Of a stretch of 26,077 nucleotides of DNA, positions 5,559 through 11,017 are shown in pieces. How positions within the stretch are numbered: position 1 is the first letter of the stretch; each line of letters starts with the position of its first letter. The position numbers and the translations under genes were made by a program. Origin of the DNA: a virus; the IMG/VR virus record IMGVR_UViG_3300044641_002623, positions 1-26,077 of that record; one strand, written 5' to 3'. The notes beneath the pieces are model-generated. The model saw nothing but the letters and a program-made list of their open reading frames with translations. It was not told where the DNA came from and made no database searches.

Positions 5559-5747
5559 TTAGTTCTCCCATGTTAGTGCGTATAGTTTTGCTAGTGCCTC
5601 ATCATCTGAGTCATCAAGGTCATCAAAGTCATCAACAGGCGGTTGCTCATCTGACTCATCTAGGTATGCGTATGCATCTGCGACATCTGATTGGATAGTG
5701 TCCCACTTAGACACGGAATTATTTTCGTATGAGTATGCGTATGACAT
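5559..5747 (-). CDS. Acidic hypothetical protein, 62 aa
   Basis: MSYAYSYENNSVSKWDTIQS and a strongly acidic centre (DDFDDLDDSDDEA). Such acidic small phage proteins are sometimes DNA mimics, but nothing here proves that. TAATG overlap with the upstream gene. Confidence 0.7.
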   Translation of the reverse strand: MSYAYSYENNSVSKWDTIQSDVADAYAYLDESDEQPPVDDFDDLDDSDDEALAKLYALTWEN

Positions 5748-5860
5748 TATTTATTCATCTCCTTAGCGATAGACTCTGACTTAGTTAGTGCCTCTAGGGC
5801 GATTGCGAGGGAGGCAAGGCGTTGAGCCTCTACCATTTGCTTGTATTCATCTAGTGTCAT
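5747..5860 (-). CDS. 37-aa helical micro-protein
   Basis: MTLDEYKQMVEAQRLASLAI is a single predicted amphipathic helix. AAAGG ten bases before the ATG; first gene of the longest operon on this arm, behind promoter 5893-5915. Confidence 0.65.
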   Translation of the reverse strand: MTLDEYKQMVEAQRLASLAIALEALTKSESIAKEMNK

Positions 5861-5892
5861 TTATTCTGACCTTTCGTTGTTGTTATGTTGTA

Positions 5893-5915
5893 AGTGTAGC
5901 ATGGGGGTCTGACAT
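5893..5915 (-). promoter_or_regulatory. RecA-NDp/PafBC-like promoter
   Basis: ATGTCAGAC-N8-TACACT on the minus strand; drives the seven-gene 5860-4876 operon. CRP-type site 5953-5968 centred 67.5 bp away. A lone GGCGTGTCG copy lies at 5932-5940 between them. Confidence 0.7.
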
Positions 5916-5952
5916 TTTGGGGACATTCTCGGGCGTGTCGAGAAAGTATTTT

Positions 5953-5968
5953 TGTGACCTTAGTCACA
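5953..5968. promoter_or_regulatory. CRP/GlxR-type operator, perfect
   Basis: TGTGA-CCTTAG-TCACA, perfect half-sites; overlaps the end of the gene at 5960-6175. Confidence 0.7.
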
Positions 5969-6175
5969 CTCCTCGCAAGGGCAATGAGGAAACTCTCGCT
6001 CTTGCTTGATACGATTAGCGAGAGCCATAACCTTTTTATAGGTATCGGCACTAGCGCCACGGAAAGAAACTAGTTCGCCATTAGCGACCATTTCCGCACC
6101 TAGTCGGATACGCTGTTCGAGGTCAAGGTGACCAAACTTTGAGTGTTTAATTGTATTTTTATCTAGTGTAGTCAT
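5960..6175 (-). CDS. Hypothetical protein, 71 aa
   Basis: MTTLDKNTIKHSKFGHLDLE opens a basic, helical protein with GELVSFRGASADTYKKVMAL, ending CPCEEC. It may be a small nucleic-acid-binding protein, but no family is recognised. First gene of the leftward arm, preceded by GAAAGG and promoter 6218-6240. Confidence 0.75.
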   Translation of the reverse strand: MTTLDKNTIKHSKFGHLDLEQRIRLGAEMVANGELVSFRGASADTYKKVMALANRIKQEREFPHCPCEECD

Positions 6176-6217
6176 TTAGCGACCACCTTTCTTTTGTTTA
6201 TTTAACCTTATGTCTTA

Positions 6218-6240
6218 AGACTATCATAGGGGTCTGACAA
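6218..6240 (-). promoter_or_regulatory. RecA-NDp/PafBC-like promoter, weaker -10
   Basis: TTGTCAGAC-N8-TAGTCT on the minus strand; fits TAnnnT but is further from TATAAT than its sisters. The register is supported by a CRP-type site centred exactly 67.5 bp away. Confidence 0.55.
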
Positions 6241-6438
6241 ATTCAAGTCCAAAATCGGTCAATTCGGACATTTTAATTATGAGTTACATCACATTTGCAA
6301 AAATAAAGGTGCAATTCGGACATTATGGGCGCACTATCGGAAAATTTCATTCGATTTTTTTTCTGTATCATACATGTAAAAAATATATTAACATTTTCTT
6401 AAATCCTAAAAAGCAGTCAACTAGAATATAGGGAGGTG
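6241..6438. other. Divergent intergenic region with repeated CGGACATT
   Basis: AT-rich gap between the leftward arm and the rightward genes. It holds the CRP-type site TATGA-GTTACA-TCACA (6278-6293) and two copies of CAATTCGGACATT (about 6260 and 6311). No open frame is credible here. Confidence 0.5.
6278..6293. promoter_or_regulatory. CRP/GlxR-type operator
   Basis: TATGA-GTTACA-TCACA, nine of ten conserved positions, at the standard 67.5-bp distance from the -10 at 6218. Confidence 0.55.
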
Positions 6439-6444
6439 TATAAT
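6439..6444 (+). promoter_or_regulatory. TATAAT placed for a leaderless transcript
   Basis: Perfect -10 hexamer six bases before the ATG at 6451, so transcription would start on the A of the ATG. No good -35 is visible. A GGGAGG lies at 6430-6435, so a GTG start at 6436 with no spacing is a less likely alternative. Confidence 0.5.
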
Positions 6445-6450
6445 AAGAAA

Positions 6451-7179
6451 ATGGAACCATATGCATCTATAGTTAAAAAACAGCTTGATCAAATAGTAGC
6501 CAAAGAACCAAATGCAATACTAATTGAGAAGAATATTGTTGTATTAAAAAACTGGCTATCAGATGATCTTTGCGACAGGCTAGTAAGCCACGTAGAATCA
6601 TTTGGAGAAGATATTTGGTGGGAAAAGAATAAAAGAGAATGGTGGCATGGCAAATTCTTTTTTGTTGAAGATCCAGAACTTGATGCAGAGCTAAAACATG
6701 TGCGTATAAGGCTACAGGAGCTCTTTAACCAGGAGCTTTGGGTAGAGAGCATGAACTCTGTTCACAGAATGACTAAAGGGCAGTCTATGTTCTTACATGC
6801 TGATAATTTGGCGGAATCCCTTGGATTAGATAACAAATGCGTATTTGGTGTTACACACTATATCAGCAATTTTGACGGGGGAGAAATAACATACCCTAAT
6901 ATTAAGTTTATGTATAAACCAGAAAAGGGAGATTTACTATTACATCCTGGATGGGAAGAATATGCACACTATACAGAAGAAGTAAAAGGTGATAGAGTTA
7001 GATATATAGTAGCTGGATTTGCTTCACTTCCAGAAGCGGAAGAATTAAGAAAAAATGACCAGCTGTATGAAGGTATAGATGCAGTCAAAATGTCTAGTGC
7101 TGTAACTGGCATATTTGGAGAAAATGACCTTCCTGATGGATTCTACACAACTCCATACGATTATTTAGAAAAAAAATAA
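6451..7179 (+). CDS. 2-oxoglutarate/Fe(II)-dependent oxygenase, 242 aa
   Basis: Shows the double-stranded beta-helix core of the prolyl-4-hydroxylase type: HAD iron ligands at residues 116-118, then NFDGGEITYP, then the distal ligand His173 in YAHYTEEV and the 2-oxoglutarate-binding Arg (182 or 184) in GDRVRYIVAGF. Such enzymes hydroxylate their substrate while turning 2-oxoglutarate and O2 into succinate and CO2. The N-terminal 100 residues and the C-terminal 50 lie outside the core. The ATG at 6451 is preferred because of TATAAT six bases upstream. The substrate cannot be read from sequence. One of six such genes in this window. Confidence 0.85.
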   Translation: MEPYASIVKKQLDQIVAKEPNAILIEKNIVVLKNWLSDDLCDRLVSHVESFGEDIWWEKNKREWWHGKFFFVEDPELDAELKHVRIRLQELFNQELWVESMNSVHRMTKGQSMFLHADNLAESLGLDNKCVFGVTHYISNFDGGEITYPNIKFMYKPEKGDLLLHPGWEEYAHYTEEVKGDRVRYIVAGFASLPEAEELRKNDQLYEGIDAVKMSSAVTGIFGENDLPDGFYTTPYDYLEKK

Positions 7180-7185
7180 AAGGTA

Positions 7186-7215
7186 TTGACTTCATTAAAA
7201 GTTAAATGCTACACT
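7186..7215 (+). promoter_or_regulatory. Sigma-70-type promoter with extended -10
   Basis: TTGACT, 18-base spacer, TACACT preceded by TGC. Predicted start near 7222, about 180 bases before the next coding start. Confidence 0.6.
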
Positions 7216-7221
7216 TAGTTT

Positions 7222-7403
7222 GCTTTGTGGGGGCTTACCCTGAAACTCAATATGTACCAGATGTAATCTGTGGGTATTTCAGGAACGCTTCTCTATCTTT
7301 CCAAAAAGTTAAAATTTGGGGGGTAGGGGGGCTTTCCTAAAATCTAATATCCCCAGATAAAACTATAAAAACATAAAGAATATAAAACAAATAGGAGACA
7401 GAT
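7222..7403 (+). ncRNA. Structured untranslated leader or small RNA
   Basis: Between promoter and first gene there is no frame, but there is nested pairing: CCTGAAA (7239-7245) with TTTCAGG (7277-7283), enclosing CAGAT (7258-7262) with ATCTG (7266-7270). Two runs of six G (7318-7323, 7326-7331) follow. It may be a riboswitch-like leader, a stable small RNA, or simply a structured 5' UTR; no known class was recognised. Confidence 0.4.
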
Positions 7404-7517
7404 ATGTGCTCAAAAGAAACTTGTACCAAGTGTAATAAAGCAACATGGTCAGGATGTGGTGGACATATTGAAGAAGCTCTATCTGGAGTTTCTGAAGCAG
7501 ATCGTTGTAACTGCTAA
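7404..7517 (+). CDS. 37-aa Cys-rich zinc-binding-like peptide
   Basis: MCSKETCTKCNKATWSGCGG is followed by H at residue 21 and ends RCNC. The pattern CxKC-x-K-x-TWxGCGxHIE...RC matches a small protein family found in many actinobacteria and eukaryotes, of unknown function and probably zinc-binding. AGGAGA lies eight bases before the ATG. It is too short for usual gene finders but the motif is distinctive. Confidence 0.75.
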   Translation: MCSKETCTKCNKATWSGCGGHIEEALSGVSEADRCNC

Positions 7518-7546
7518 TTTATTTTTTAAAAAAACGGGGTAGAACA

Positions 7547-7624
7547 GTGAAACTTCTTTGCCAAATAGCCATAGTAGCTGTCATTACATTTATCCTTGGT
7601 ATATTCATACAGATAATAGGCTAA
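7547..7624 (+). CDS. 25-aa single-helix membrane peptide
   Basis: GTG start with GGGG eight bases upstream; VKLLCQIAIVAVITFILGIF and a short end, almost entirely one membrane helix. Very short, so support rests on the ribosome site and clean hydrophobic profile. Confidence 0.45.
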   Translation: MKLLCQIAIVAVITFILGIFIQIIG

Positions 7625-7629
7625 TATAA

Positions 7630-7704
7630 GGGCCTATAGCTTAATCTGGTTAAAGCAATTGTCTTATATGCAATCGACTTTGGGTTCAAATCCCAATAGG
7701 CCTA
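7630..7704 (+). tRNA. tRNA-Ile (anticodon UAU)
   Basis: A full cloverleaf of 75 bases: acceptor GGGCCTA/TAGGCCT with one G-U pair, D stem GCTT/AAGC, anticodon stem ATTGT/GCAAT with loop CTTATAT (anticodon TAT at 7665-7667), five-base variable loop, T stem TTGGG/CCCAA with loop TTCAAAT, discriminator A. No CCA is encoded. It would read AUA, a codon used often in this phage. Confidence 0.85.
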
Positions 7705-7705
7705 C

Positions 7706-7734
7706 TTGGTTTCACGTGAAACATGGAGTATAAT
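7706..7734 (+). promoter_or_regulatory. Promoter with palindrome in its spacer
   Basis: TTGGTT, 17 bases, TATAAT (7729-7734), then six bases to the ATG at 7741, so the transcript would be leaderless. The spacer is mostly filled by the parS-like palindrome at 7708-7723. Confidence 0.55.
7708..7723. promoter_or_regulatory. parS-like ParB-binding site
   Basis: GGTTTCACGTGAAACA matches the bacterial chromosomal parS consensus TGTTTCACGTGAAACA at 15 of 16 positions, with the 14-bp palindromic core exact. No parA or parB gene is visible in this window. Confidence 0.65.
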
Positions 7735-7740
7735 ACTAAT

Positions 7741-7890
7741 ATGATAGCTTATGATGTTCCTCTTTCGACCCTCCTTTTTATTATGTGGGCAGGTATTATA
7801 GTAGAGCATAAAATAGGGTCTGAGGAACAACATCTAGCTCATATGGAGTATTTGAGAAGTCTATACGAAGATGAAAATGATGGTCTCTAA
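7741..7890 (+). CDS. 49-aa small membrane-anchored protein, leaderless
   Basis: MIAYDVPLSTLLFIMWAGII gives one hydrophobic segment, followed by an acidic helical tail (EEQHLAHMEYLRS, ending LYEDENDGL). There is no ribosome site; the start lies six bases after a perfect TATAAT, as for leaderless actinobacterial genes. Function unknown. Confidence 0.6.
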   Translation: MIAYDVPLSTLLFIMWAGIIVEHKIGSEEQHLAHMEYLRSLYEDENDGL

Positions 7891-7942
7891 TTTTCGGCTC
7901 ACTTTTCGCCGCACTTTTTAGCAATCAATAAGGAGATATATT

Positions 7943-8695
7943 GTGTCTATAGAAGTTGAAATCTACAATAATAAAGTTTTTTATTTTAAGAATGCAATAC
8001 CTAATTCTGATGAAATTATAAAATATATAGAATCTGTTTCAAGCGATCTTATAACTGATTGGCTTCCGTGGGGAAATCAATATGCGTTTTCATTAGAACA
8101 AAAAAGAGACTGGGAAGCAGCAGGAATTACACCAGAAGATTTTGGTTTATCTAAATGCATATATGACCCATCTATCTTTGACCCAGATAAAAAAAATATT
8201 GAAAGTCATTGGGTTTTTGAATCTATTAACAATGCTGTTGTAGAATGCTCAAATCAATATTCAAAGCTTTTAGGCATAGATACTAATTTAAACCCTAGAA
8301 TCCCATCTTCTGGATATGTTATTGGTAAATACAACTCCATGCAATCTAGAGGATTGCACACAGACTGCCCTTATGATGACCTAGAGCACTCATTTGTCAT
8401 ATACTATAATGATGATTATTTTGATGGATATTTAAATTTTCCAAATTATAATTTACAAATAAAGCCAGAGCCTGGAAGTATAGTTATGTTTAAATCCTGC
8501 GACCTAGATAATGAACACGAAGCAGTTCCTAATATAGGTATTAAATACATAACTCCACATTTTTGGAGAATGGGTCCATCTCAAGGGTTTGTACCTTATG
8601 GATCACAAAAAGTTGAGGTTCCAGAAGATGTTATTAATGATTTTTATAATTTAGAATCGGTAGAAAAAAAGAAAAAGGAGATCTTTGGTGAATAA
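7943..8695 (+). CDS. 2-oxoglutarate/Fe(II)-dependent oxygenase, 250 aa
   Basis: GTG start with AAGGAGA six bases upstream. Core motifs: HTD at residues 139-141, YFDGYLNFPN, IKPEPGSIVMF, distal His192 in NEHEAV and Lys201 in KYITPHFW where many relatives have Arg. Belongs to the same superfamily as the gene at 6451 but is clearly diverged. Its stop overlaps the start of the next oxygenase, so the two are made together. Substrate unknown. Confidence 0.85.
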   Translation: MSIEVEIYNNKVFYFKNAIPNSDEIIKYIESVSSDLITDWLPWGNQYAFSLEQKRDWEAAGITPEDFGLSKCIYDPSIFDPDKKNIESHWVFESINNAVVECSNQYSKLLGIDTNLNPRIPSSGYVIGKYNSMQSRGLHTDCPYDDLEHSFVIYYNDDYFDGYLNFPNYNLQIKPEPGSIVMFKSCDLDNEHEAVPNIGIKYITPHFWRMGPSQGFVPYGSQKVEVPEDVINDFYNLESVEKKKKEIFGE

Positions 8696-9269
8696 GATTG
8701 ACATTGATGAAAATATTATATATATAGAAGACTTTATATCTAAAGAAGATTTAGTGCTATTTATGAATGAAATAAACAATAATTCATATATTGAAGACAA
8801 CGAGCATCCAGTTCATCTTACGCTTAAAGTGGGTAGTAACAAAGATGTTGTAAATCTTTGGTTTGAATATATTGAAAAGTTAAAAGTAATGCTGGAGTCT
8901 ACGGATAGAAAAATTAGAATACCTTCTACTGGCCAAATAGATTTTACAAAATATAGACACAGTCCCTTACCCCTTGCTGACAACCCCAATAATAAATATT
9001 TAATGGCACCTCATCAGGATGATGCTTCGTATGACTGGGAAGAAGATCAAAAGGGACCAACGTTTGTATCTCATGGAATTGTTATTTTTATTACTGACAA
9101 TTTTGATGGTGGAGAAATAGTATATGTTAATAAAGATATATCCATTAAGCCAAAAGCTGGTTCTTTACTTGTTCATCCTGGAAATCTTGATTATGCTCAT
9201 GCTGTAAATAAATTTTACAATGGAGAAAGAATAGTTTATGCAGCTTTTGTCCATGAAGATAGAAAGTAA
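8688..9269 (+). CDS. 2-oxoglutarate/Fe(II)-dependent oxygenase, 193 aa
   Basis: HQD at residues 109-111, NFDGGEIVYVN, KPKAGSLLVHPG, distal His171 in YAHAV and Arg181 in GERIVYAAF: the complete iron and 2-oxoglutarate set. GTG 8688 is preferred over TTG 8685 because the AAGGAG is then seven bases away. It overlaps the preceding gene by eight bases and is followed by a terminator. Confidence 0.85.
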   Translation: MNKIDIDENIIYIEDFISKEDLVLFMNEINNNSYIEDNEHPVHLTLKVGSNKDVVNLWFEYIEKLKVMLESTDRKIRIPSTGQIDFTKYRHSPLPLADNPNNKYLMAPHQDDASYDWEEDQKGPTFVSHGIVIFITDNFDGGEIVYVNKDISIKPKAGSLLVHPGNLDYAHAVNKFYNGERIVYAAFVHEDRK

Positions 9270-9270
9270 A

Positions 9271-9300
9271 ACCCCAATCAGAGGCGGATCCGATTGGGGT
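9271..9300 (+). terminator. Terminator hairpin
   Basis: Nine-base perfect stem ACCCCAATC/GATTGGGGT straight after the stop at 9269. Confidence 0.7.
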
Positions 9301-9306
9301 TAAGCA

Positions 9307-9324
9307 CTTACGTGCATACGTAAG
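9307..9324. terminator. Second hairpin between convergent genes
   Basis: CTTACGT-GCAT-ACGTAAG, a perfect seven-base stem. It lies just past the stop (9330) of the leftward gene and probably ends that operon. CTTACGTAA recurs at 9340. Confidence 0.5.
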
Positions 9325-9329
9325 GAGTT

Positions 9330-9491
9330 TTATCTCGACTTACGTAATTTTATTTTTATTTTTTTCATATTAAAAAATCTAATAAAAAGATTTTCTATCC
9401 TGCACTCAAAACATTTACAAAGTGACAAAACTTGTTGATCCATTCTAAAGTATGGAGTTTTCATTACTTTGCCAAAATGTTTAGGTGACAT
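9330..9491 (-). CDS. 53-aa basic small protein, possibly leaderless
   Basis: MSPKHFGKVMKTPYFRMDQQ, then CKCFEC and a very basic tail (KKIKIKLRKSR). No ribosome site, but TGATATAAT lies six bases before the ATG, the same geometry as at 6451 and 7741. Possibly nucleic-acid-binding, inferred from charge only. Confidence 0.55.
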   Translation of the reverse strand: MSPKHFGKVMKTPYFRMDQQVLSLCKCFECRIENLFIRFFNMKKIKIKLRKSR

Positions 9492-9497
9492 AATCTA

Positions 9498-9506
9498 ATT
9501 ATATCA
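9498..9506 (-). promoter_or_regulatory. Extended -10 for leaderless gene
   Basis: TGA-TATAAT on the minus strand, placing the transcript start at the A of the ATG at 9491. Confidence 0.5.
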
Positions 9507-9516
9507 CTTATTTTAT

Positions 9517-9714
9517 TTATTGTAGAGCTAGTATATCATTTTCATCAAGCTTGTTGTATATTTCAGACATAAAATAAACCATGGCTGGACGTGCCTCATT
9601 TGTTTTTGATTCCACTTCTTCTTCAGTCATGCCAGACATTAACGCCATCTTTGTGTTTACTGATTCATATACTGCAACCATAAGTTCTACTACTGAGTCT
9701 TTATCTTTATTCAT
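9517..9714 (-). CDS. Hypothetical protein, 65 aa
   Basis: MNKDKDSVVELMVAVYESVN opens an acidic, helical protein. ATG 9714 lies within the end of the preceding gene (8-base overlap), favoured over upstream in-frame starts that would overlap it much more. Family not recognised. Confidence 0.65.
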   Translation of the reverse strand: MNKDKDSVVELMVAVYESVNTKMALMSGMTEEEVESKTNEARPAMVYFMSEIYNKLDENDILALQ

Positions 9715-9910
9715 TCTTTTCATCTTCCGCTCTGAATGCTGGGGAAGGTCCCAGCAAAAATCCATCTTCATGATATTTTACCATTTTTTCAATTTCATTG
9801 CTACCCACTGTTCCTTTAGCTATTAAGCATAATACATCGTATATTCTATGAAGCATTATGTAATTTACCATTGGAAGGTTGTCCTCTAAATTATTACTCG
9901 GATTGTCCAT
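9707..9910 (-). CDS. Hypothetical protein, 67 aa
   Basis: MDNPSNNLEDNLPMVNYIML followed by a hydrophobic-helical segment HRIYDVLCLIAKG and an acidic C-terminus. Overlaps its upstream neighbour by 17 bases. The pattern (short acidic start, then ML.RIYDVL) resembles small proteins found next to lysis genes in actinophages; similarity by eye. Confidence 0.65.
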   Translation of the reverse strand: MDNPSNNLEDNLPMVNYIMLHRIYDVLCLIAKGTVGSNEIEKMVKYHEDGFLLGPSPAFRAEDEKNE

Positions 9911-10097
9911 TTTTTACTTTCATATCTTCAAGTAATTCATCAATAGTTGTTAATCCTCTAGACCTAGCCTCTTCGACATATTCTTTAACTACAATAAGAG
10001 CTTTTTCTGCAAGAAGTAAACCAGGCATGTGCATGCATGGAATGTTTCTGGCTACTTTAGCCCTTAAAGCCTCATCAAATTCATTTTTTAGCGGCAT
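9894..10097 (-). CDS. Hypothetical protein, 67 aa
   Basis: MPLKNEFDEALRAKVARNIP, then CMHMPG and a helical end. Overlaps the genes on both sides by 17 bases. Family not recognised. Confidence 0.65.
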   Translation of the reverse strand: MPLKNEFDEALRAKVARNIPCMHMPGLLLAEKALIVVKEYVEEARSRGLTTIDELLEDMKVKNGQSE

Positions 10098-10281
10098 TCT
10101 TTATACCCTCCAGCATTTTTGAATAAACAGCACTACCAATATAGTTTTTATACTGGCAAGAAAGACAATAAACAAATATTTTTTCTTCTCCGTCTTGATT
10201 TGAAAAGAGAAGACCTTGGTCTAATGGACAAACCATCTCTGACACAAGGCCTTCTCTGGACAGAGCTAAATATTCAGACAC
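10081..10281 (-). CDS. 66-aa zinc-ribbon-like protein
   Basis: MSEYLALSREGLVSEMVCPL; one lone Cys (CPLDQG) and a later CLSC. The GTG at 10281 has no nearby ribosome site, whereas AAGGAG lies about five bases before an in-frame ATT at 10296, which would add MKIQL; a rare ATT start is possible. Confidence 0.6.
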   Translation of the reverse strand: MSEYLALSREGLVSEMVCPLDQGLLFSNQDGEEKIFVYCLSCQYKNYIGSAVYSKMLEGIKNAAKK

Positions 10282-10308
10282 TAATTGTATCTTAATATTA
10301 ACTCCTTT

Positions 10309-10869
10309 CTAACTTTTAGATGGAAACTTGTTTAGCCACTCTTTTGTTCGAGGAGTTAAACCTTTCCATGACGACCAATCTTGACCGCCATTGGTCATAT
10401 AATACGTTATCTCTGCGTTGATTGCTGGATCAAATAACGAGTAGTTACTGTCCAGTTTGAATTTATCTTTACGATCATCACCCAAGTTTCCTAGCATGTT
10501 GATCTGAAAAATTCCATAGGAACTGTCTCCAGTTTTCCTGTTGCCGTTATAAGCCATTGGGCGTCCATTAGACTCCTTTTTAGCTACAGCCCACGCCATT
10601 TTAAGGGCGCTACCCTCAAAGCCTACAGCTTTGAGTAGTTTAACCAATTCTAAATCTGTTAAAGACTCAGAAGGTTTCCACACAGTATTGCTGAATTGCT
10701 CCAGCGTTTCCTTGTCAAGTTGTGCTTCGGTTTTTACCTCTGGCTTTACAACCAGAGCAGATGCTGATTGAATTACTTCTGGTTGACCAGTAAATAAAAA
10801 CAATACAGCTACTGATATTGCAACATAGTGATGTAAAACATCGCTAAGTTTTTCTTTTATATTCTCCAT
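10309..10869 (-). CDS. Membrane-anchored lysozyme-like transglycosylase
   Basis: A short basic start is followed by a hydrophobic helix at about residues 15-29 (signal or anchor), a linker rich in Glu/Thr/Ser, and a C-terminal lysozyme-fold domain from about residue 65. The domain has AWAVAKKESNGRP, with likely catalytic Glu99, and DSSYGIFQINM at 115-125, the typical substrate-binding motif of SLT-type goose-lysozyme-like enzymes. It would cut peptidoglycan glycan strands, either in host lysis or in entry. The third possible Met (10869) is preferred because GGAGG is eight bases upstream. First gene of a leftward operon with the promoter 10903-10932. Confidence 0.8.
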   Translation of the reverse strand: MENIKEKLSDVLHHYVAISVAVLFLFTGQPEVIQSASALVVKPEVKTEAQLDKETLEQFSNTVWKPSESLTDLELVKLLKAVGFEGSALKMAWAVAKKESNGRPMAYNGNRKTGDSSYGIFQINMLGNLGDDRKDKFKLDSNYSLFDPAINAEITYYMTNGGQDWSSWKGLTPRTKEWLNKFPSKS

Positions 10870-10902
10870 AGGCATTTCCTCCAATAGAGATAACGAACTC
10901 TA

Positions 10903-10932
10903 AGAATACCATTAATCTTTGCAATATGTCAA
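10903..10932 (-). promoter_or_regulatory. Sigma-70-type promoter
   Basis: Perfect TTGACA, 18-base spacer, TATTCT preceded by TGG, on the minus strand; drives the lysozyme-like operon. Confidence 0.65.
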
Positions 10933-11017
10933 CTTAAAAACAATTGTTTATTAATTCTAGTTAACTGTAAAGCAGCTGTTAAATATTTTTTTCACCCTTC
11001 CTTTCTATAAAAAAGTT

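Noticed and set aside
396-6240. Classical sigma-70 promoters with TGTCAG as the -35
   Set aside because: The distance to the -10 is only 11 bases, constant in all ten cases, so TGTCAG is a separate element and not a -35.
7318-7331. G6-TA-G6 as a transcription terminator
   Set aside because: No stem or U-tract fits; listed only as a possible quadruplex in the leader finding.
7891-7942. Terminator at CGGC..GCCG after the 7741 gene
   Set aside because: Only a four-base stem; two imperfect TTTTCG-type direct repeats explain the look.
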